Positions 25,738 to 35,088 are shown, numbered from the stretch's first letter. The stretch: DNA of 64,000 nt from Aquabacterium sp. A7-Y (GCF_026153205.1 NZ_JAPFBW010000001.1:62001-126000), one strand, 5' to 3'. Numbers and translations: made by a program. The notes: generated from the sequence alone by a model not told the origin.

Positions 25738-27482
25738 TCACACTCGGCATCAACGCAGCCTTCCACGACAGCTCCGCGGCCCTGGTGGTCGACGGTGTCC
25801 TCGTCGCCGCGGCGGAGGAGGAGCGTTTCACCCGCATCAAGCACGGCAAGCGGCCGCTGCCCTTCTCGGCCTGGGAGTTGCCTTTCCACGCGATCGACTA
25901 CTGCCTGGCACAGGCTGGCCTCACGCTGGCAGAGGTGGACCACGTGGCCTACAGCTACGACCCGCAGCGTTTCATCCGGGAGCGTGTCCAGGGCGATACG
26001 GTGAGCTTGCCGATGCAGCCGTCGGCCCACGCGCCGGGAGCGTGGGAGAGCGTCTGGGACCCGCTGTTCGCCAGCTACATCGTCAATGCACCGCGCCAGC
26101 TGGCCTCCGGCGCACCGCACCACCTCAAGGCGCGCTTCGCCGGCGTGCGGCACGACGGGCCCTACCGCTGGCATTTCGTCGATCACCACCTCTCGCACCA
26201 GGCCAGCGCCTTCCTGGCCGCGCCCTACGAGCGCTGTGCCGTGATGACGCTGGACGGCCGGGGCGAGGAGGCCACCACCACCTACGGGCGTTATGCCGAC
26301 GGGCGCTACGAGCCGCTCGGCGAGGTGACCATGCCGCATTCGCTGGGCATGCTGTACGAGCGCATCACCAGCCACCTGGGCTTCCTGCATTCGAGCGACG
26401 AATACAAGGTGATGGCGCTGGCCGCCCTGGGGCAGCCGCGCTATCTCGACACCTTCCGCGACCTGGTGCGGGTGCGGGAGAACGGCCGCTACGAGATCGC
26501 CCGTTTCGAGCCGGCCGCGCTGTTCGGTCCGGCGCGCGAGCGCGGCGCCCCGATGGAGCAGCGCCACTTCGACATCACCGCGTCGTTGCAGGCGGTGCTG
26601 GAGGACAGCGTGCTGGAACTGGCGCGCTGGCTGCGCCAGGCGAGCGGCGAACGCCAGCTCGCGATGGCCGGCGGCGTGGCGCTGAACTGCGTGATGAACG
26701 CGCGTGTACGCGACGCCGGCATCTTCGACGAGGTGTGGGTGCAGCCGGCCGCGGGCGACGCCGGCACCGCCCTGGGCGCGGCGTTGTGGATCGACGCGCA
26801 TGAGCGCGCCGGCGGGAGCGCGGCGCTGGCGCCGCGGACCTGGAAGATGGAGCATGCCTACTGGGGCCCGGCCTACGACGACGCGGCCGTCGAGCAACTG
26901 CTGCGTTGGGCCAAGCTGCCCTACCGCCGCCTCGACGACGTCGCCGGCGAGACCGCCCGGCTGCTGGCAGAAAATCGCGTCATCGGGTGGTTCCAGGGCC
27001 GCATGGAGTTCGGGCCGCGGGCGCTCGGCGCGCGTTCCATCCTGGCCTCGCCGATCGATCCCGGCATGCAGGCGCGCCTGAACGAGCTGAAGGACCGCGA
27101 GGACTTCCGCCCGGTGGCGCCGGTGGTGCCTGAGGACGACCTGCCCGACTGGTTCACCCCCGCCGCGGCCAACGGCGGTTCGGCGCCCTTCATGCTGTTC
27201 ATCTACGACGTGCTGCCCGGGCAGGCAGCCAGGATCCCTGCGGTCTGCCATGCCGACCACACCGCGCGGGTGCAGACGGTGCGGCGCGACACCAACCCGC
27301 CCTACTACGATCTCCTGAAGGCCTTTGCGACATTGACCGGCGTGCCGGTACTCGTCAACACTTCCTTCAATGTGCGCGGCGAGCCGGTCGTGTGCACGCC
27401 GCGCGATGCCATCAACGCGTTCTACAGCACCCCGCTGGACGCCTTGGTGATCGGGTCCTTCCTTTTGGAGAAAAACGCATGA
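25734..27482 (+). CDS. Carbamoyltransferase (NodU/CmcH/TobZ family)
   Basis: 582 residues from the ATG at 25734, overlapping the upstream stop as ATGA. These enzymes make carbamoyl-AMP from carbamoyl phosphate and ATP and move the carbamoyl group to a hydroxyl, usually of a sugar. The Kae1-like N-terminal domain begins ITLGINAAFHDSSAALV and has the metal histidines in VDHHLSHQASAF and the DGRGEEATT motif. The C-terminal domain shows WFQGRMEFGPRALGARSIL, DREDFRPVAPVVPED and LVNTSFNVRGEPVV. In this operon it should carbamoylate the glycan or a sugar nucleotide. Confidence 0.93.
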   Translation: MITLGINAAFHDSSAALVVDGVLVAAAEEERFTRIKHGKRPLPFSAWELPFHAIDYCLAQAGLTLAEVDHVAYSYDPQRFIRERVQGDTVSLPMQPSAHAPGAWESVWDPLFASYIVNAPRQLASGAPHHLKARFAGVRHDGPYRWHFVDHHLSHQASAFLAAPYERCAVMTLDGRGEEATTTYGRYADGRYEPLGEVTMPHSLGMLYERITSHLGFLHSSDEYKVMALAALGQPRYLDTFRDLVRVRENGRYEIARFEPAALFGPARERGAPMEQRHFDITASLQAVLEDSVLELARWLRQASGERQLAMAGGVALNCVMNARVRDAGIFDEVWVQPAAGDAGTALGAALWIDAHERAGGSAALAPRTWKMEHAYWGPAYDDAAVEQLLRWAKLPYRRLDDVAGETARLLAENRVIGWFQGRMEFGPRALGARSILASPIDPGMQARLNELKDREDFRPVAPVVPEDDLPDWFTPAAANGGSAPFMLFIYDVLPGQAARIPAVCHADHTARVQTVRRDTNPPYYDLLKAFATLTGVPVLVNTSFNVRGEPVVCTPRDAINAFYSTPLDALVIGSFLLEKNA

Positions 27483-28453
27483 CGCTTCGTGTGTCGGTGG
27501 TCATCCCCACCTACAAACGACCGCAACTTCTGCTGCGCTGCCTCGAAGCCCTGGTGGACCAGAGCTTCGAGCCCACCGCCTACGAGGTCATCGTCGTCGA
27601 CGACGGCCAGACCGACGACACCGAGGCCGCGGTGGCGCAGATCGCCGAGCTGACGCGCGGCTCGCCCGAGATCCGCTACCTGCGCCCCGAGGGCACCCGC
27701 GGCCCGGCCGCGGCGCGCAACCGAGGATGGCGCGCCGCCGAATCGCCGGTGATTGCCTTCACCGATGACGACACCATCCCCGATCGCGACTGGCTGCGCT
27801 ACGGCATGCTGGCGATGACCATGGACCGCGCGGCGGCCTGGGGCCGGGTGGTGGTGCCGATCTCGGACCACCCTACCGATCACGAGAAAAACACCCGCGG
27901 GCTGGAGGACGCCGAGTTCGTCACCGCCAACGCCTTCGTCCGGCGCGACGCGCTGGAGGCGGTGGGCGGATTCGACGAGCGCTTCAAGCGCGCCTGGCGT
28001 GAGGACGCCGACCTCTACTTCTCGCTGCTGCAGCGTTTCGGCACCGTGGACCCGGTGCCGGCGGCGCTGGTCATCCACCCGGTACGGCCGGCCCGTTGGG
28101 GCATCAGCCTGTCGCAGCAGGCCAATATGTTCTTCGACGCGCTGCTCTACAAAAAACACCCGCGCCACTACCGCGAACTGATCCGGCGTTTGCCGCCCTG
28201 GCGTTACTACCTGATCGTGAGCTGCGCAATCGGTGCGCTGATCGCCGGGCTGGGCGGCTCGCCGGTGCTGGCCATGCTGCTGGCGATGGTGGCCTTGGGT
28301 TTCATCGGCGCCTTCGCCTGGCAACGCCTGCGCCACACCTCGCACGAGCCGCGCCACGTCGCAGAGATGGTGGTCACCTCGGTGGCGATCCCCTTCCTGT
28401 CGGTGTTCTGGCGCATCGCCGGTGCCGTGCGCTTTCGCGTGCCCTTCATCTGA
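27479..28453 (+). CDS. Glycosyltransferase family 2 with C-terminal membrane segments
   Basis: 324 residues from the ATG at 27479 (ATGA overlap). GT-A fold: VSVVIPTYKRPQLLLRCLEAL, VIVVDDGQTDDTE, GPAAARNRGWRAA and the D-x-D motif FTDDDTIPD, then VGGFDERFKRAWREDADLY with the catalytic E/D-D. Two hydrophobic segments (about 243-285) and a further one near the end (VVTSVAIPFLSVFWRIAG) place it at the inner membrane. It likely adds a sugar to a lipid-linked acceptor. Confidence 0.9.
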   Translation: MTLRVSVVIPTYKRPQLLLRCLEALVDQSFEPTAYEVIVVDDGQTDDTEAAVAQIAELTRGSPEIRYLRPEGTRGPAAARNRGWRAAESPVIAFTDDDTIPDRDWLRYGMLAMTMDRAAAWGRVVVPISDHPTDHEKNTRGLEDAEFVTANAFVRRDALEAVGGFDERFKRAWREDADLYFSLLQRFGTVDPVPAALVIHPVRPARWGISLSQQANMFFDALLYKKHPRHYRELIRRLPPWRYYLIVSCAIGALIAGLGGSPVLAMLLAMVALGFIGAFAWQRLRHTSHEPRHVAEMVVTSVAIPFLSVFWRIAGAVRFRVPFI

Positions 28454-28465
28454 GGTTCGCCGTCC

Positions 28466-29479
28466 ATGCCCCTTGCCACCGCCGCTGTCCCCGGCCCGCT
28501 CGCTCCGTTGGCGCCGCCGCTGCCACGCTTTGCCCAGATCGAGCCGACCGGCAGCTGCAACCTGGCCTGCCGCATGTGCACCGTCACGCACCGGCCCGAC
28601 GCCGGCGGCATGCTGAGCCTGGCGCAGTTCGAGCGGCTGCTGGAGCAGTTGCCCCAGCTCGAGGAGCTGCACCTGCAAGGCCTCGGCGAGCCCATGCTCA
28701 ATCCGGCGTTTTTCGACATGGTGGAGCTGGCGGTGGCCAGGGGCATCCGCGTGACGGCCAACACCAACCTGACCCTGCTGACGCCCGAGCGGGCTGCACG
28801 CTGCGTCAGCAGCGGCCTGCACACGCTGTCGGTTTCGATCGACGCGGCGCGCCGTGAGCTCTACGAGGCGATCCGGGTCAAGGCCTCCTTCCACAAGGTG
28901 GTGCGCAACCTGGAACGCCTGTCGCAGGCCCGTCGTGAAGCCGCCGGGTCACGGCTGCAAGTGCGCCTGGTGATGGTGCTGATGCGCCAGAACCTTGACG
29001 AACTGGCCTCGGTGCTGCGGCTGGCGCAGCGCGTCGGCGTGCGAGACGTGCTGGTGCAACGGCTCTCCAGCGACCTGGAGCAGCCCGACCTGCCGGAGCG
29101 CTACATCCCGATCCGGGACTATGTCGAGCAGGCCGAGCTCGTCGCTTCCGACCGGCCGCATGCCATCCAGGTTTTTGCGCATGCCTCGCGGCTGGCCGCT
29201 GCGCTGGGCGTCACGCTGCACCTGCCGCGCTTGTCCGCCAAACCCGGGGCGCGCGGCTGCAGCTGGCCCTGGGATCAGCTCTACCTGACCGCGCGCGGCG
29301 ACATGCTGCCCTGCTGCATGGTCGCCACCCCCGACCGCGCCAGCTTCGGCAATGTGCTGGAGGAGGGCCTGACGGCGCGCTGGCACGGCGAGGCGGCGCA
29401 GCGCTTTCGCGCCGAGCTGCAGAGCGAGCAGCCGCCTCCGGTGTGCCGGCACTGCGCGCTGTACCACGGCGCATTCTGA
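28466..29479 (+). CDS. Radical SAM protein with SPASM-like C-terminal domain
   Basis: 337 residues. The 4Fe-4S motif is C31-x3-C35-x2-C38 (GSCNLACRMCTVTH). GLGEPMLNP is the usual SAM-binding GxGEP element. The C-terminal cysteines (GCSWPWDQ, LPCCMVA, VCRHCALY) match SPASM/twitch auxiliary-cluster domains. Such enzymes in polysaccharide loci can act as sugar dehydratases, epimerases or methyltransferase-like modifiers, or on a peptide; the substrate here is unknown. It lies 12 bp after the GT2 gene and 11 bp before GT9. Confidence 0.88.
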   Translation: MPLATAAVPGPLAPLAPPLPRFAQIEPTGSCNLACRMCTVTHRPDAGGMLSLAQFERLLEQLPQLEELHLQGLGEPMLNPAFFDMVELAVARGIRVTANTNLTLLTPERAARCVSSGLHTLSVSIDAARRELYEAIRVKASFHKVVRNLERLSQARREAAGSRLQVRLVMVLMRQNLDELASVLRLAQRVGVRDVLVQRLSSDLEQPDLPERYIPIRDYVEQAELVASDRPHAIQVFAHASRLAAALGVTLHLPRLSAKPGARGCSWPWDQLYLTARGDMLPCCMVATPDRASFGNVLEEGLTARWHGEAAQRFRAELQSEQPPPVCRHCALYHGAF

Positions 29480-29490
29480 GGTCGAGCGCG

Positions 29491-30609
29491 ATGGACAGGG
29501 CGCACACCTCGGTCTCGCGCAGCCTGCCGGTGCCCGGGCCGACGCAGCCCGTGCTGCCGGCCGCCGGCGTGCGGCGCATCCTGGTGTTCCGGGCCCTGAT
29601 GTTGGGCGACCTGCTGTGCGCGGTGCCGGCGCTGCGCGCGCTCAAGGCCGCCTACCCGGAGGCAAAGCTGACCCTGGTGAGCCTGCCCTGGGCGCGCAGC
29701 CTGGCCGAGCGGCTGCCGCAGGTGGACGACTTCATCGCCTTCCCCGGCCACCCGGCGCTGCCCGAGCTCCCCGCCGACATGGCGGCCTGGCCGGACTTCC
29801 TGGAGCAGGTGCAGGCCTGCCGCGCCGACCTCGCGGTGCAGCTGCACGGCAGCGGCGGCATCGCGAACACGCTGGTGGCCTGCTTCGGCGCCCGCCGCAT
29901 GGCCGGCTTCTGGCAGCCCGGCGCCTGGTGCCCCGACGAGCAGCTGTTCACACCCTGGCCCGAGGGCGGCCACGAGATCGAGCGCCTGCTGGCGGTGGTC
30001 GAGCGGCTGGGGCTGCCGCGCCGCGGCGAGCAGCTGGAGTTTCCGCTGCGCGATGAGGACCGCGCCGGCCTGCGGCGCGTCTGGCCGGAAGCGCCGCAGG
30101 GCGCTTATGTCTGTGTCCACCCCGGCGCGCAGCTGCGCTCGCGGCGCTGGCCGGTGCTGCGTTTTGCCGCGGTTGCCGATGCGCTGGCCGCCCAGGGGCT
30201 GCATATCGTGATCACCGGCACCGCTTCCGAGGCGCCGCTCGCGGCCCAGCTGCAAGCGGCGATGCAGGCGCCCGCGACCAACCTGGTTGGCCGCACCAGC
30301 CTGTGGGAGCTCGGTGCACTGATCGAGGGAGCGCGGCTGGTGCTCAGCAACGACACCGGCATCTCGCACGTCGCCGTGGCCTTGGGCTCGCCCAGCGTGG
30401 TGGTCAGCTCCGGCGGGGAGGTGCAGCGCTGGCAGCGCATGGACGCGCAGTTGCACCGGGTGTTGTGGGGCGACGTCGCCTGCCGCCCCTGCAGCCATGA
30501 ACTCTGCCCGAGTGCGCACGAATGCGCGCTCGCCATCACCCCGGAGGCGGTCATCGCCGCTGCCCGGCACACCTTGTCCTCAGGAGCAAACGCCCATGTC
30601 CCGCAGTAA
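29491..30609 (+). CDS. Glycosyltransferase family 9
   Basis: 372 residues from the ATG at 29491 (GAGG nine bases upstream); a start at 29443 would overlap the radical SAM gene. Motifs: ILVFRALMLGDLLCAVPAL, VHPGAQLRSRRWP, and LVLSNDTGISHVAVALGSP with the D-T-G-x-x-H donor site. A cysteine group (CRPCSHELCPSAHEC) near the C terminus parallels that of the GT9 at 24589, suggesting the two are related paralogues. Second heptosyltransferase-like enzyme of the operon. Confidence 0.88.
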   Translation: MDRAHTSVSRSLPVPGPTQPVLPAAGVRRILVFRALMLGDLLCAVPALRALKAAYPEAKLTLVSLPWARSLAERLPQVDDFIAFPGHPALPELPADMAAWPDFLEQVQACRADLAVQLHGSGGIANTLVACFGARRMAGFWQPGAWCPDEQLFTPWPEGGHEIERLLAVVERLGLPRRGEQLEFPLRDEDRAGLRRVWPEAPQGAYVCVHPGAQLRSRRWPVLRFAAVADALAAQGLHIVITGTASEAPLAAQLQAAMQAPATNLVGRTSLWELGALIEGARLVLSNDTGISHVAVALGSPSVVVSSGGEVQRWQRMDAQLHRVLWGDVACRPCSHELCPSAHECALAITPEAVIAAARHTLSSGANAHVPQ

Positions 30610-31558
30610 GCGGCTCAGGATCCTCACTTGGCACGTGCACGGCAACTATCTCTGGTACCTCACCCAGGTGCCGCACGACTTCTACCTGGTCACCGACGCG
30701 ACACGCTCCCCGCACCACACCGGCCGCAGTGGCACGCTGCCATGGGGCGACAACGTCTTCGAGGCACCGGCGGAGCAGATCCGCGACCTGCAGTTCGACG
30801 TGGTGCTGTTCCAGTCGCGTGATGCCTGGGACGTCGGCCAGCACCAGCTGCTGAGCCCGGCGCAGCAGCGCCTGCCGCGCATCTACCTGGAGCACGACCC
30901 GCCCCAGGAGCACCCGACCAACACCCGGCACTGGGTGCAGGACCGGGAGGTGATGCTGGTTCACTGCACGCCCTTCAACGCGCTGATGTGGGACAGCGGC
31001 GTGACGCCGACCCGGGTGGTCGAGCACGGCGTGAAGCTGATGAGACCGGCGCGCTACAGCGGCGAGAAGGCCGAAGGCATCGTGGTGGTCAACAACCTGC
31101 AGCGGCGTGGCCGCCGCCTCGGGCTGGACGTCTACCGCCACGTGCGGCAGGCGGTGCCGCTAAGCCTGGTGGGCATGGGCGCCTCCGAGTTGCAGGACAT
31201 CGGCGGGCTCGGCGAGGTCGAGAACCACCGGCTTGCCGAGGTGATGGCGCAGTACCGCTTTTTCTTCAATCCGATCCGCTACACCAGCCTGGGCCTGTCC
31301 ATCATCGAGGCGATGATGGTGGGCCTGCCCATCGTCGGGCTGGCCACCACCGAGCTGGTCAGCGTGATCCGCAACGGTGAAAACGGCTATATCGACACAC
31401 GTCCGCAGCGGCTCGTCGAGGCGATGCAGCGCCTGCTGGCCGATCCGCTGGAAGCGCGCGAGTGGGGCGCTGCAGCGCGCGAGACCGCGCTGCAGCGTTT
31501 CGGCATCGAGCGTTTCGTCGACGACTGGCTGGATGTGTTCCGGAGCGTCGCCGGCTGA
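30596..31558 (+). CDS. Glycosyltransferase family 4, short form
   Basis: 320 residues from the ATG at 30596 (AGGAG nine bases upstream), overlapping the GT9 gene by 14 bp. It opens KRLRILTWHVHGNYLWYLTQ. The acceptor half is short and the donor half has RRGRRLGLDVYRHV, FNPIRYTSLGLSIIEAMMVGLPIVG (E-x7-E-like) and a final helix typical of GT-B enzymes. Last gene of the operon; 16 bp separate it from the convergent gdhA, with a small GC-rich hairpin over the junction. Confidence 0.83.
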   Translation: MSRSKRLRILTWHVHGNYLWYLTQVPHDFYLVTDATRSPHHTGRSGTLPWGDNVFEAPAEQIRDLQFDVVLFQSRDAWDVGQHQLLSPAQQRLPRIYLEHDPPQEHPTNTRHWVQDREVMLVHCTPFNALMWDSGVTPTRVVEHGVKLMRPARYSGEKAEGIVVVNNLQRRGRRLGLDVYRHVRQAVPLSLVGMGASELQDIGGLGEVENHRLAEVMAQYRFFFNPIRYTSLGLSIIEAMMVGLPIVGLATTELVSVIRNGENGYIDTRPQRLVEAMQRLLADPLEAREWGAAARETALQRFGIERFVDDWLDVFRSVAG

Positions 31559-31574
31559 AGCCCGAGGGCGGGGC

Positions 31575-32846
31575 TCAGGGGTAGAGCCCGCGTTCCTGGC
31601 GCGCCATCAGGATGCGCTCGCAGGCGACCGCGAAGGTCGCGGTACGCAGGGAGATGCGATGGCGCTCGGCGGTGTCCCAGATCTTCTTCAGGGCGTCGAC
31701 CATGATTTTGTCGAGCCGCACGTTGATCTCGTCCTCGCTCCAGAAGAAGCTGGAGAAGTCCTGCACCCATTCGAAGTAGCTGACCGTCACGCCGCCGGCA
31801 TTGCAGATCACGTCCGGCACCACCAGGACGCCGCGCTCCTGCAGCACGTCGTCGGCCGCGCGCAGGGTCGGGCCGTTGGCGCCTTCGAGCACCAGCTTGG
31901 CCTTGGTGCGGTTGGCGCGGTCGGCGGTGAGCTGGCCTTCCAGCGCCGCCGGGATGAGGATGTCGCAGTCGACGTCCCAGAAGGACTCGTTGTCGACGCG
32001 CTCGGCCTGGCTGTAGCCGCCCACGCCGCCGTCGGTGTGCAGGGTGTGCATCAGCGTGGCCATGTCCATGCCCTTGGCGTTGACGATGCTGCCGGTGTGG
32101 TCCTGCACCGCGACCAGCTTGGCTCCGGCCCCGACGAACAGCTCGGCCGCCGCGCTGCCCACGTTGCCGAAACCTTGCACCGCGACACGCGCGCCGTCGA
32201 GATTGAGGCCGATGCGGCGGGCCGCTTCGCGCCCGGTCACGAACACGCCCCGGCCGGTCGCCTTGACACGGCCCAGCGAGCCGCCCAGGTGGATGGGCTT
32301 GCCGGTGACGACACCGGTCGCCGTGGCGCCGACGTTCATCGAGTAGGTGTCCATCATCCACGCCATGATCTGGGCGTTGGTGTTGACGTCGGGGGCGGGA
32401 ATGTCCTGCTGCGGGCCGATGATGAGGCCGATCTCGCTGGTGTAGCGGCGCGTCAGCTTCTCGACTTCCTTCAGCGACAGCTGCTTGGGATCGACCCGGA
32501 TGCCGCCCTTGGCACCGCCGTAGGGCAGGTTCACCGCGGCGTTCTTCACCGTCATCCACGCCGACAGCGCCATCACCTCTTCCAGCGTGACGTCGGGGTG
32601 GTAGCGCACGCCGCCCTTGCCGGGACCGCGCGAGAGGTTGTGCTGGACGCGGAACCCTTCGAAGTGCCGCACCGTGCCGTCGTCCATCTCGATGGGGATG
32701 TCCACGACCAGCGCACGCTTGGGCCGCTTCAGCGTCTCGGCCCAGCGTGCCAGCGGCCCGAGATAGGGGATGACCCGGTCGACCTGCGAGAGGTAGGTGC
32801 CCCAGGGGCTGTCGGTGGAGGGCGTCACGTAAGACAAGGAGCTCAC
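31575..32846 (-). CDS. gdhA: Glutamate dehydrogenase (Glu/Leu/Phe/Val family)
   Basis: 423 residues from a GTG at 32846; AAAGGAA lies just upstream, and the nearby ATG at 32851 runs into a stop at once. Interconverts glutamate and 2-oxoglutarate with NAD(P)(H). Substrate-site residues are in [12 protein letters not shown], catalytic Lys/Asp in [14 protein letters not shown] and PAPDVNTN, and the dinucleotide fold in [17 protein letters not shown]. Length fits the hexameric small (NAD-type) class. It is isolated between the glycan operon and topoisomerase IB. Confidence 0.95.
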   Translation of the reverse strand: MSSLSYVTPSTDSPWGTYLSQVDRVIPYLGPLARWAETLKRPKRALVVDIPIEMDDGTVRHFEGFRVQHNLSRGPGKGGVRYHPDVTLEEVMALSAWMTVKNAAVNLPYGGAKGGIRVDPKQLSLKEVEKLTRRYTSEIGLIIGPQQDIPAPDVNTNAQIMAWMMDTYSMNVGATATGVVTGKPIHLGGSLGRVKATGRGVFVTGREAARRIGLNLDGARVAVQGFGNVGSAAAELFVGAGAKLVAVQDHTGSIVNAKGMDMATLMHTLHTDGGVGGYSQAERVDNESFWDVDCDILIPAALEGQLTADRANRTKAKLVLEGANGPTLRAADDVLQERGVLVVPDVICNAGGVTVSYFEWVQDFSSFFWSEDEINVRLDKIMVDALKKIWDTAERHRISLRTATFAVACERILMARQERGLYP

Positions 32847-32943
32847 GCCATTTCCTTTCGATGAAAAGCTTCTTTCGGTTGGCCCGGCCTCGTGGGCCGT
32901 GCGCGTACCGAGACTGTAGGCTGGGCCGACCCCTTAAAGCCGA

Positions 32944-32972
32944 CGGGGTCATGCAACTTATGCATGACCCCG
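32944..32972. repeat. 12-bp inverted repeat upstream of gdhA
   Basis: CGGGGTCATGCA / TGCATGACCCCG, perfect arms with a 5-base spacer (ACTTA), about 100 bp before the gdhA start. No T-run follows, so an operator is more likely than a terminator. The nearest minus-strand hexamers (TTTAAG, then TACAGT) are weak. Confidence 0.55.
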
Positions 32973-33019
32973 TGGCATAGCGCTTCATGTCTGGTGCACC
33001 GCACCAAATGGCCGGTGTG

Positions 33020-34138
33020 CTAAGGCTGCTTCGCGCCGCAGAGCGCGAGGAACAGCATCAGCCTTTGCTCCGCGGCGGGCAGCCGGGTGGGGACCCGGAT
33101 ACGCCGGCAGGGGCGGCAGGTCTCGGCCAGCGTGCCGGCGACAAAACACTCCAGCACCCGAGGGTGCACATAGGACTTGCGGCACACGGCGACCGTGTTG
33201 CCAAGGCGCGAGGAGACGGCAGTCAGCGCCTCCTTGATGAGGCGGCGCGCCTCGGCCTTCGTCGAAGCGGCCAGGGGCAGCAGCCACTGCAGCGCCTGGG
33301 TCGAAGCGTGCCAGGTGCGGAAGTCCTTGGCGGTGAAGTCGGAGCCAGCGATCTCGCGCAGGTAGTCGTTGACGTCGCTGGAGCCGATGCTGCGCACCTC
33401 GCCGTCCTCGTCGAGGTACTGGAACAGCTCCTGCCCCGGCAAGTCCTGACAGCGTCGCACCACGCGCGCGATGCGGCGGTCGCTGACGCTGACCTCGTGC
33501 AGCACGCCGCTCTTGCCCTTGAACTTCAGCTTGAGCGTGTCGCCCTGCACGTCGGCATGCCGGTCGCGCAGGGTCGTGAGGCCGTAGGAGCCGTTGGTGC
33601 GCGCGTACTCGTCGTTGCCGATACGCAGGTAGGTGGTGTCGAGCAGGTGGACGAGGGTGGCGAGCACCTTCTCGCGTGACAGGCCGGGCAGCGCCAGGTC
33701 GCGCTGCACCCTGGCCCGCAGGCGCGGCAGCGCGGCGCCGAAGGCCGCCATGCGGTCGAACTTGTCGGCGTCGCGCTGCGCGTGCCAGCTCGGGTGATAG
33801 CGGTACTGCTTGCGTCCGCGGGCGTCGCGCCCGGTGGCCTGCAGGTGCCCCTCGGGCAGCGGGCAGATCCAGACGTCGGTATAGGCGGGTGGGATGGCGA
33901 GCTGACGAATGCGCTGCAGCTCGGCCTTGTCGCGCACCGGCCGGCCCTCCGCATCCAGGTAGGCGAAGCCCTTGCCGCGCCGCACACGGGTCAGGCCCGG
34001 CAGCGTGTCGGTCACGTACTCGAGCTTGACCGGCTCGGGCTGGAGCGCCTTCGCCAGCGCCGCACCGACGGCCTTGGCCGCCCGGCGCCTCGACGGGGTT
34101 TTGTCTCCGGCGGGCAGGGCCGCAGTCACGACTCCCAT
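33020..34138 (-). CDS. DNA topoisomerase IB (poxvirus/eukaryote-like)
   Basis: 372 residues. Relaxes supercoils through a 3'-phosphotyrosine. Catalytic residues are visible in order: Arg in TTYLRIGNDEYA, Lys in LKLKFKGKSGV, Arg and His in DFRTWHAST, and the nucleophile Y323 in CRKSYVHP. The N-terminal domain has RRGKGFAYLDAEGRPV and IPPAYTDVWICP. Bacterial members occur in many Burkholderiales and are not essential. It starts 11 bp after the DUF4142 lipoprotein gene and is probably cotranscribed with it. Confidence 0.95.
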   Translation of the reverse strand: MGVVTAALPAGDKTPSRRRAAKAVGAALAKALQPEPVKLEYVTDTLPGLTRVRRGKGFAYLDAEGRPVRDKAELQRIRQLAIPPAYTDVWICPLPEGHLQATGRDARGRKQYRYHPSWHAQRDADKFDRMAAFGAALPRLRARVQRDLALPGLSREKVLATLVHLLDTTYLRIGNDEYARTNGSYGLTTLRDRHADVQGDTLKLKFKGKSGVLHEVSVSDRRIARVVRRCQDLPGQELFQYLDEDGEVRSIGSSDVNDYLREIAGSDFTAKDFRTWHASTQALQWLLPLAASTKAEARRLIKEALTAVSSRLGNTVAVCRKSYVHPRVLECFVAGTLAETCRPCRRIRVPTRLPAAEQRLMLFLALCGAKQP

Positions 34139-34149
34139 GGCCTGGCTCC

Positions 34150-35088
34150 TCAGCCCCCCGAGGCGCGCGGTAGTTTCTGCGCCGCGGCGAGGTGCTCGCG
34201 CAAGGCCGGCAGCATCTTGGCGGCGTAGGCCTTCACCTCGGCGTCTTTTGCCCCAGCGGCGGTCTTCTCGAACAGCCCGATGTCAGTCTTGTGGTTGTCG
34301 ATGCCCACCGTCTGCACGAAGCCGCGGTCGAACTCGGTCCCCTTGGCCTTCAGCAACTGGTCGAGTGCAGGACGGCGGCCGGCCGGCACCTCCGACGCCA
34401 GCGCGACCTTCTTTCTGGCGGCCAGCGCGCGCAACTCGTCGAGCGCTGCCGTGTGGTCCTTCAACAAGGTCGCGGCATACCGCTTGACCTCCGCGCTGCC
34501 TGCGCGTTCGCCGGCGGCTCGCGCTGCATCGATCTGGTAGAGCGCAGAGCTGGCGGCGGTGGTCATGAAGTTCTGGTCTTCGAGCGCCAGCGCGCTGGGG
34601 TCGGTGGTGGCCGGCGAGGGCGCCGGCGTGGCCGTGTCGCTGACACCGCCGGTCAGCAGGTTGTTGCGTGCCGGGTTCGCTCGCGGGGAGTCGGCGCCTG
34701 CTCCAGCACCGCTGGCTGCGGGCGCCGCAGTGCTGCGGTCCATCGTTGTGCCGGCCCCCGCATCGGCGCGACGGGTGTCACCCCGCGCGCCGCCCGGAGA
34801 GTCGGCCGGCGGTGTGCCTTGCGCGCCGCGTTCCTGGCCGGTGCCGGTGGCCGCATCGGCCGAACCGCCGGTCGGCCCGGTACCGGTCGCTCCCGCCGTG
34901 CCGGTGTCCGAGGGACTGCCCGCCGCCCCGGTCGAAGTCGGCCCGGTCGGCGTGGGCACCGGTTGCGGCGCGCTGTCGGCCGGCCCGTCGGCCGTGGTGG
35001 ACGGGGGGGCTTCCTTTTTCCCGCAGCCGGAAAGCGTCAGCAGGCCTGCGGTCGCCAGCGCGAGAAACAAGGCGTCGAAACGTCGCAT
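34150..35088 (-). CDS. DUF4142 lipoprotein
   Basis: 312 residues. A signal peptide with lipobox LTLSGC (Cys near residue 22) predicts a lipoprotein in the periplasm. About 130 residues rich in Pro, Gly, Thr and Ala form a linker (TPTGPTSTGAAGSPSDTGTA), followed by the four-helix, ferritin-like DUF4142 domain (about 168-305) with DQNFMTTAASSALYQIDAAR, RYAATLLKDHTAALDEL and KTAAGAKDAEVKAYAAKMLP. DUF4142 proteins are stress-associated but not assigned a reaction. The upstream gap is 549 bp, and the candidate sigma-54 promoter lies far from the start. Confidence 0.9.
   Translation of the reverse strand: MRRFDALFLALATAGLLTLSGCGKKEAPPSTTADGPADSAPQPVPTPTGPTSTGAAGSPSDTGTAGATGTGPTGGSADAATGTGQERGAQGTPPADSPGGARGDTRRADAGAGTTMDRSTAAPAASGAGAGADSPRANPARNNLLTGGVSDTATPAPSPATTDPSALALEDQNFMTTAASSALYQIDAARAAGERAGSAEVKRYAATLLKDHTAALDELRALAARKKVALASEVPAGRRPALDQLLKAKGTEFDRGFVQTVGIDNHKTDIGLFEKTAAGAKDAEVKAYAAKMLPALREHLAAAQKLPRASGG

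Noticed and set aside
32944-32972. Terminator for topoisomerase IB or gdhA
   Set aside because: The stem is strong but no T-run follows on either strand and it lies upstream of, not after, gdhA.
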